Source of the DNA: CAZEYT01 sp964516295
GTDB lineage: Bacteria; Verrucomicrobiota; Verrucomicrobiia; Chthoniobacterales; Terrimicrobiaceae
DNA length: 10,003 nt
NCBI GenBank assembly: GCA_964516295.1
Contig: CAZEYT010000095.1
Location: forward strand, 1-10,003
Reading direction: 5' to 3'
Below, piece by piece: positions 6,259 to 10,003 of this stretch; within the stretch, counting starts at the first letter, position 1; each line of letters opens with the position of its first letter. A program made the translations under genes and the position numbers. Below the pieces are notes generated by a model. The model was not told the origin of the DNA. It saw nothing but the letters and a program-made list of their open reading frames with translations, and did not search any database.

Positions 6259-8961
6259 ATGCCTGCAAACCATGACCTGACACCCTGGCACATTCAACCT
6301 CTCGAAGACTCGCTGCGCGACATCGGCACATCCCGCACGGAGGGTCTGGCCGAAGACGAAGCCGAGCGAAGGCTCGCCGCCGACGGACCCAATGAACTCA
6401 AGGAATCCGGCGGACGCGGGCTCCGACACATCATTTGGGAGCAGGTCAGCTCGACCATGATTGTCGTCCTCCTCGTCGCCGGTGTCCTGGCTTGGTTTTT
6501 GAAAGGCGGCGACGGCGTGCCGATTGATGCGATTGCGATCTTCGCGATTGTCATCCTGTTTGTTGTTCTGGGTGTGCTCCAAGAATACCGCGCCCAGAAG
6601 GCCATTGCCGCCCTGAAAAAACTTTCGTCACCGAACGTCCGCGTCATTCGTGGCGGTGTGCTCCGCGAGATCTCCGCCCGGGATCTCGTTCGCGGCGATC
6701 TGGTTCAGATCGAGACCGGCGGGGTCATTCCCGCCGACTGCCGCATTGTTGACAATATCAACCTCCGCGTTCAAGAGGCGGCACTCACCGGCGAGTCGGA
6801 ACCGGTGGAGAAAACGGACGGCGTCCTCACGAATCCCGAAGCCGGCATCGGCGACCGCACCAACATGCTTTTCTCCGGAACACACGTCACCTACGGACGT
6901 GGCTCGGCCGTCGTGGTCGGCACGGGCATGACCACGGAACTGGGCAAGATCGCCTCGCTTTTGCAGGAGGTCCAACACGATCCCACCCCGCTCCAAAAGC
7001 GCCTCGACCGCTTGGGCAAAACGCTGGCCGTTCTCGCCGTCATCATCGCTGCGCTCGTCGGTATCACCGGTCTCGCCGAAGGCAAAACCGTTGCCGAGAT
7101 CCTCATTCTCGCGGTGAGTATAGCTGTCGCAATCATCCCAGAGGGCCTACCGGCCGTCCTGACCTTCAGTCTGGCCATCGGCGCCCAGCGCATGCTCCGG
7201 CGGAAAGCCCTCATCCGCAAACTGCCTGCGGTCGAAACCCTCGGCTCGGTCACCGTCGTCTGCTCGGACAAAACCGGCACGCTGACCATGAACCGCATGA
7301 CCGTCACCCGCCTCGCCACCGCAGAGGCCGTGGAGCCGTTCGCCGCAGGACACCGACTGACGGCTGATCAGGAGACACTCCTGCGGGCTGCGACCCTGTG
7401 TTCGGACGCCACCGTGTCCGCGTCCGGGGACGGCGTAGGCGACCCAACCGAGATCGCCATCGTCGCTGCAGCGGGCTCGAGCCAGCTCGCCAAGAACCAA
7501 CTGGAATCCCAGCAACCGCGCGTTCATGAATTCCCCTTTGATTCCGACCGGAAAAAGATGACCACGGTTCACAAAGGCCGGGACCAGCGCATCGTCGCCT
7601 ACACCAAGGGCGCTGCCGATCAAATGCTCGTCGCCTGTGATTTTGCAGAACAAGGCGGCCAAGTGGTTCCGCTGACCCCGGAGCTGCGTCAGCAGATCGA
7701 GGAAAGAAACCGCGGAATGGCCCGCGAAGGGATCCGCGTGCTCGGAGTCGCCTGTCGTTCTTTGGAGCGCGTGCCGGAAACGCTGGATCCGTCCACCGTG
7801 GAGACAGGCATGACGTTCCTTGGACTCATCGGCATGATCGATCCACCACGCCCCGAGGCCAAGGCCGCCGTCGCGCGCTGCCACACAGCCGGAATCCAGG
7901 TGAAAATGATCACGGGAGACCACCCAGAGACCGCTTTGACCATCGCCAGGGAACTCGGGATTGCCGGTCCGGACTCGAGGGTTGTCACCGGTGTCGAACT
8001 CGAACGCATGGAGATCGCCGACATCCGTGGGATCGTCGGGAAGACAGCGGTCTTCGCACGGGTTTCGCCGGAACACAAACTCAAGATCGTTCAAGCGCTC
8101 CAAGAAAACGGGGAAGTCGTGGCAATGACAGGAGACGGAGTCAACGACGCACCCGCGCTCAAAAAAGCCGACATCGGCATTGCCATGGGCATCACCGGCA
8201 CGGATGTCGCCAAGGAGGCTGCCGACATGGTCCTCGTGGACGATAACTTCGCCACCATCGTCAACGCGGTGGAGGAAGGCCGGGTGGTCTTCGACAACCT
8301 CCGGCGCTTCATCATGTTTTCGCTCGCGGGAAACGTCGCCAAGGTTCTCGTCGTCGCCGTGCCACCCCTGCTCGGCATGATGGCGATGCTCAAACCGATC
8401 CAGATCCTTTTCTCCAACCTGCTCACCGACGGACTCCTCGGCCTCGGCATCGGAATGGAAGCCGCCGAGAAAAACACCATGACGCGACCGCCTTATTCGC
8501 CGAAAGAAAGCGTCTTCAGCCGCGGCGTCGGCATTCACGTCGCGGTCGTCGGACCGGTCGTCGGCCTCCTCTTCATTGCCTTTGGCGCCTGGCAATGGAA
8601 CGCGATGGGACTTCCCGACGCCCTCGCCGACGATCCCAGCCGCTCCGCTGCGGCTTTCCTGCTTTGGGGAACGCTCATGTTCACGGCTCTCGCGTTCATG
8701 CAAATCGTCCGCGTGTTCTGCTCGCGTTCCTTCACCGAAGCCGCGTGGAAAACCCCGCTTCGCGCCAACCCCACGCTGCTCGGCATGGCTGCTTTGACGT
8801 TGGTGCTGCAACTCGCCGCCGTCCTGCTCGCTCCCGTGCATTCGTTTTTCCACACGATCGCCCTGCCGGTTCACCTCTTCGGTCTCGCCATCGCCATGGC
8901 CTTGATCGTGTTCTTCCTGATGGAAATGCTGAAAGCCCTCCTGCGCCGCACGATTGCTTAG
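6259..8961 (+). CDS. P-type cation ATPase, type II (Ca2+-ATPase-like)
   Basis: This 900-residue inner-membrane pump is powered by ATP through a phospho-aspartate. In order: an N-terminal cation-ATPase domain; M1/M2 at about 60-110; the actuator motif TGES at 177-180; M4 with IPEGLP (E295, equivalent to SERCA Glu309); the phosphorylation motif DKTGTLT with D337; the nucleotide-binding domain; MITGDHPET; the hinge TGDGVNDAP at 624-632; and six C-terminal membrane helices ending in M10. M6 keeps N720, T723 and D724 (SERCA N796/T799/D800), so the main Ca2+ site II looks intact. In M5 the SERCA Glu771 position is Lys695 next to a conserved N692, and the M8 Glu908 position is Q815. Both affect site I, suggesting one Ca2+ per cycle or altered specificity. 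ATG 6259 was chosen because translation from GTG 6187 would add 24 residues of no family similarity. No Shine-Dalgarno is seen. It is probably Ca2+ export; other cations are possible. Confidence 0.92.
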   Translation: MPANHDLTPWHIQPLEDSLRDIGTSRTEGLAEDEAERRLAADGPNELKESGGRGLRHIIWEQVSSTMIVVLLVAGVLAWFLKGGDGVPIDAIAIFAIVILFVVLGVLQEYRAQKAIAALKKLSSPNVRVIRGGVLREISARDLVRGDLVQIETGGVIPADCRIVDNINLRVQEAALTGESEPVEKTDGVLTNPEAGIGDRTNMLFSGTHVTYGRGSAVVVGTGMTTELGKIASLLQEVQHDPTPLQKRLDRLGKTLAVLAVIIAALVGITGLAEGKTVAEILILAVSIAVAIIPEGLPAVLTFSLAIGAQRMLRRKALIRKLPAVETLGSVTVVCSDKTGTLTMNRMTVTRLATAEAVEPFAAGHRLTADQETLLRAATLCSDATVSASGDGVGDPTEIAIVAAAGSSQLAKNQLESQQPRVHEFPFDSDRKKMTTVHKGRDQRIVAYTKGAADQMLVACDFAEQGGQVVPLTPELRQQIEERNRGMAREGIRVLGVACRSLERVPETLDPSTVETGMTFLGLIGMIDPPRPEAKAAVARCHTAGIQVKMITGDHPETALTIARELGIAGPDSRVVTGVELERMEIADIRGIVGKTAVFARVSPEHKLKIVQALQENGEVVAMTGDGVNDAPALKKADIGIAMGITGTDVAKEAADMVLVDDNFATIVNAVEEGRVVFDNLRRFIMFSLAGNVAKVLVVAVPPLLGMMAMLKPIQILFSNLLTDGLLGLGIGMEAAEKNTMTRPPYSPKESVFSRGVGIHVAVVGPVVGLLFIAFGAWQWNAMGLPDALADDPSRSAAAFLLWGTLMFTALAFMQIVRVFCSRSFTEAAWKTPLRANPTLLGMAALTLVLQLAAVLLAPVHSFFHTIALPVHLFGLAIAMALIVFFLMEMLKALLRRTIA

Positions 8962-8969
8962 TCGCAATC
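8952..8969. repeat. Small hairpin around the ATPase stop codon
   Basis: GATTGC-TTAGTC-GCAATC is a perfect 6-bp stem with a six-base loop that contains the TAG stop of the P-type ATPase. It is not followed by a T run on either strand, so it is not a typical intrinsic terminator. The rest of the 115-bp gap to the convergent zinc-ribbon gene shows no convincing terminator. Confidence 0.3.
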
Positions 8970-9076
8970 AAAAGAAACAACCCGGCACAGCCCTCAAGAA
9001 GGATCCCTTTCGTGCTGATCGCAAAACGCCCTCGCTCACGAAGAGCAATTCCCGGGACGGATTTGCAGAACCCCGA

Positions 9077-9484
9077 CTAGTGATGGAAGCCCATCTCCTC
9101 CATCTGACGGGTGATGAAGTCCACGTGGTCGCGGGTTTCCTGACAGGCCGCGAGGGCGAATTGCTTGAGGTGGTCGATCTCGTCGCCATCGATCCAGTGT
9201 CCGCCGGAGACAGGGTCCCGATCGACGATGAGTCCGTCGGCGATGTCGAGCTGGAGGGCTTCGCAAAGGGCACCGGTCTTCGGCGAAATGACTCGCGCAT
9301 GAGTTTCCGTCGCCGGCTTCCATTTCATGTTTTCCAACCGGATCGTGAGTTCGGGAAGAACGAGGTTGAGTTCACCGGCGTCGAACCAAATGCCGTGACA
9401 CTTGGGGCAAATCTCCACGTGGAAGCGTCCGTTGCCGGGGTAAACTTGGGTGACGAGAACCTCTTGATCGCGCGGGCAAAGCAT
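9077..9484 (-). CDS. zf-TFIIB-type zinc-ribbon protein with a degenerate second ribbon
   Basis: This 135-residue soluble protein begins with a zinc ribbon of the zf-TFIIB class: CPRD at 3-6, then EICPKCHGIWFDAGEL with CPKC at 26-29 and the W33/D35/E38 tail typical of the family. Such proteins are widespread and functionally uncharacterised. The first knuckle has Asp in place of the second Cys. Residues 67-103 repeat the whole pattern at a constant offset of 64 residues (SPKT 67-70, DPVS 90-93, W97, D99, E102), but none of the ligand cysteines remain. The start is ATG 9484; a TTG at 9523 would add RCSKC but reads through the hairpin region. It is convergent with the ATPase gene and preceded by an AT-rich hairpin. 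The cellular role is unknown. Confidence 0.8.
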   Translation of the reverse strand: MLCPRDQEVLVTQVYPGNGRFHVEICPKCHGIWFDAGELNLVLPELTIRLENMKWKPATETHARVISPKTGALCEALQLDIADGLIVDRDPVSGGHWIDGDEIDHLKQFALAACQETRDHVDFITRQMEEMGFHH

Positions 9485-9487
9485 AAC

Positions 9488-9580
9488 GAGACATTTAGAG
9501 CACCTTTCAAAAGAAAAGTCCAAAAAGAAGACTTTTACTTTTTGAGAGGTTGTCGCGATAAGATGATTTTTGAGACATTT
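9488..9580. repeat. 9-bp direct repeats (GAGACATTT) bracketing an AT-rich segment
   Basis: GAGACATTT occurs at 9488-9496 and again at 9572-9580. The 75 bases between them are much richer in A and T than the rest of the window and contain the hairpin at 9503-9549. The arrangement resembles the target duplication left by a small insertion, but the ends of the enclosed segment are not inverted repeats of each other, so chance is possible. Confidence 0.35.
9503..9549. repeat. Long imperfect inverted repeat (hairpin) between the PIN remnant and the zinc-ribbon gene
   Basis: The arm CCTTTCAAAAGAAAAGTC (9503-9520) pairs with GACTTTTACTTTTTGAGAGG (9530-9549) with one mismatch and two single-base bulges, around a nine-base loop. 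The inner seven pairs (AAAAGTC/GACTTTT) are perfect. The TAA stop of the PIN-domain frame (9535-9537) lies inside the 3' arm, and the zinc-ribbon ATG is 19 bases beyond the other arm. It may act as a terminator or attenuator between the two minus-strand frames, or be a remnant of a small palindromic element. No strong T run follows the outer stem on either strand. Confidence 0.5.
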
Positions 9581-9761
9581 GGCTTTTCGGAAATGGGTTT
9601 TGGCTGTCGCTCGAAGTTGAGCCTCGCTTCGCCGACCACGTATCCGTCCGCTACCAGCACGTGGCCGCTGGATTTGAGTTGAACAAGAAACGTGCGCATG
9701 GCTCCGCCGCTCTCCCCGGCAGAAAACAAGATGTTGGCGTCGAGATCATTCGTACGGTCAC
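9535..9761 (-). pseudogene. PIN-domain toxin (VapC-like) remnant, frameshifted near its start and truncated
   Basis: The segment DLDANILFSAGESGGAMRTFL...ADGYVVGEARLNFE is a recognisable PIN-domain N-terminal half (first acidic residue in LDANILF; E in the VVxEAR-like helix). VapC-type PIN proteins are Mg2+-dependent RNases, normally about 130-150 residues. Here homology stops after about 55 residues and the frame ends at TAA 9537-9535 in AT-rich sequence inside a hairpin. At the 5' end, a GTG overlapping the upstream stop (TAGTG) followed by ATG at 9749 would give the usual short N-terminus, but both are one base out of frame with the PIN segment. A single lost base after the ATG explains this. 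The only in-frame start, TTG 9774, gives an N-terminus (HDSDRTND) without the hydrophobic first strand. It is probably inactive. Confidence 0.6.
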
Positions 9762-9886
9762 TATCGTGCGCCAAGACGGACCACAGCTTTCGCCAGATCG
9801 GGTTCCGCTGCGTCAAACTCCGCAACCCGCTCAGGCGTGTAGATTTTTACCGGGAGCGTTAAAGCGGGGTTGGAGAGGGACTCCAT
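9761..9886 (-). CDS. Small antitoxin-like protein upstream of the PIN remnant
   Basis: This 41-residue frame contains LPVKIYTPERVAEFDAAEPDLAKAV and ends at TAG 9763-9761, directly overlapping the probable original start of the PIN-domain toxin (TAGTG). An antitoxin-first order with a stop/start overlap is standard for VapBC-type pairs. The sequence is charged and helix-prone, as expected for an antitoxin's toxin-binding tail, but no DNA-binding domain is visible and I do not recognise a named family. ATG 9886 was chosen because extension to 9958 would translate through an intrinsic-terminator-like hairpin. It could be an intact mini-antitoxin, a truncated one, or chance; the coding case rests on context. 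Confidence 0.45.
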   Translation of the reverse strand: MESLSNPALTLPVKIYTPERVAEFDAAEPDLAKAVVRLGAR

Positions 9887-9925
9887 CTGACGTGGTTTCG
9901 GCGATGAGGCTGTCCTGCGGGGGGA

Positions 9926-9966
9926 TTGCTGCCGCCATCCGCATTTTTGGCGGCGCAAATTTTTTT
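9926..9966 (+). terminator. Plus-strand intrinsic terminator-like hairpin
   Basis: TTGC(T)GCCGCC at 9926-9936 pairs with GGCGGCGCAA at 9949-9958: ten pairs with one bulged T and a 12-base loop. Seven T residues follow at 9960-9966. This is a good Rho-independent terminator on the plus strand. The nearest plus-strand gene, the P-type ATPase, ends almost 1 kb earlier, so it either stops read-through transcription entering from the left or belonged to a lost gene. On the minus strand the hairpin would lie in the leader of the antitoxin-like frame. Confidence 0.5.
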
Positions 9967-10003
9967 CTGTAAAAGTTGAGGGTTAATTCTTGGGCAGGTC
10001 AGC

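Noticed and set aside
7147..8967. 606-codon open frame antisense to the P-type ATPase
   Set aside because: Its composition is dominated by His, Asp, Glu and Gly with no family motif. The plus strand carries every P-type ATPase signature across the same bases.
8954..9682. 242-codon plus-strand frame after the ATPase
   Set aside because: It is antisense to the zinc-ribbon gene, whose CPRD...CPKC motifs and exact internal repeat lie on the minus strand. It also reads through the hairpin and PIN remnant without similarity to anything known.
9983..10003. Possible end of a minus-strand gene entering from the right edge (A-D-L-P-K-N then TAA)
   Set aside because: Only six codons are visible, too few to support a gene.

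Overview
The window is a GC-rich, densely packed bacterial chromosome segment made mostly of housekeeping genes. The organism is probably a member of the Verrucomicrobiota or a close relative. That is an inference from the gene mix: the MqnD step of the futalosine menaquinone route, a TlyA-NAD kinase-EIIA cluster, and start codons that mostly lack a Shine-Dalgarno sequence. No rRNA, tRNA, CRISPR array or intact mobile element was seen.

Layout from left to right. (1) 1-1020, minus strand: a Nif3/YbgI-family metal-binding protein, overlapped at its 3' end by a DNA-3-methyladenine glycosylase (AAG family) that runs off the left edge. (2) About 1021-1138: a divergent intergenic region with a good sigma70-like promoter and a 12-bp palindrome in front of the next gene. 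(3) 1139-2869, plus strand: a secreted TPR-repeat protein. Its end overlaps the end of mqnD by 26 bp. (4) 2844-5835, minus strand: a compact operon in transcription order tlyA (rRNA 2'-O-methyltransferase), nadK (NAD kinase), ptsN-like EIIA and mqnD (menaquinone synthesis). The first three genes are joined by 4-bp stop/start overlaps. (5) 5890-6156 and 6259-8961, plus strand: an acyl carrier protein and a large Ca2+-ATPase-like P-type pump. (6) 9077-9484, minus strand: a small zf-TFIIB zinc-ribbon protein carrying a second, ligand-less copy of the fold. (7) 9488-10003: an AT-rich, apparently damaged zone. It holds a hairpin between 9-bp direct repeats, a PIN-domain (VapC-type) toxin remnant with a frameshift and a truncation, the small antitoxin-like frame upstream of it, and a plus-strand intrinsic terminator with no evident gene to serve.

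The core genes cover cofactor supply (NADP, menaquinone), RNA modification, DNA repair, lipid or acyl chemistry and ion transport. No new multi-gene system is evident. The points most worth a second look are the nine-G tract at the tlyA/nadK junction, where a one-base slip would fuse the two proteins; the decayed toxin-antitoxin pair; and the ion-site substitutions in the P-type ATPase.
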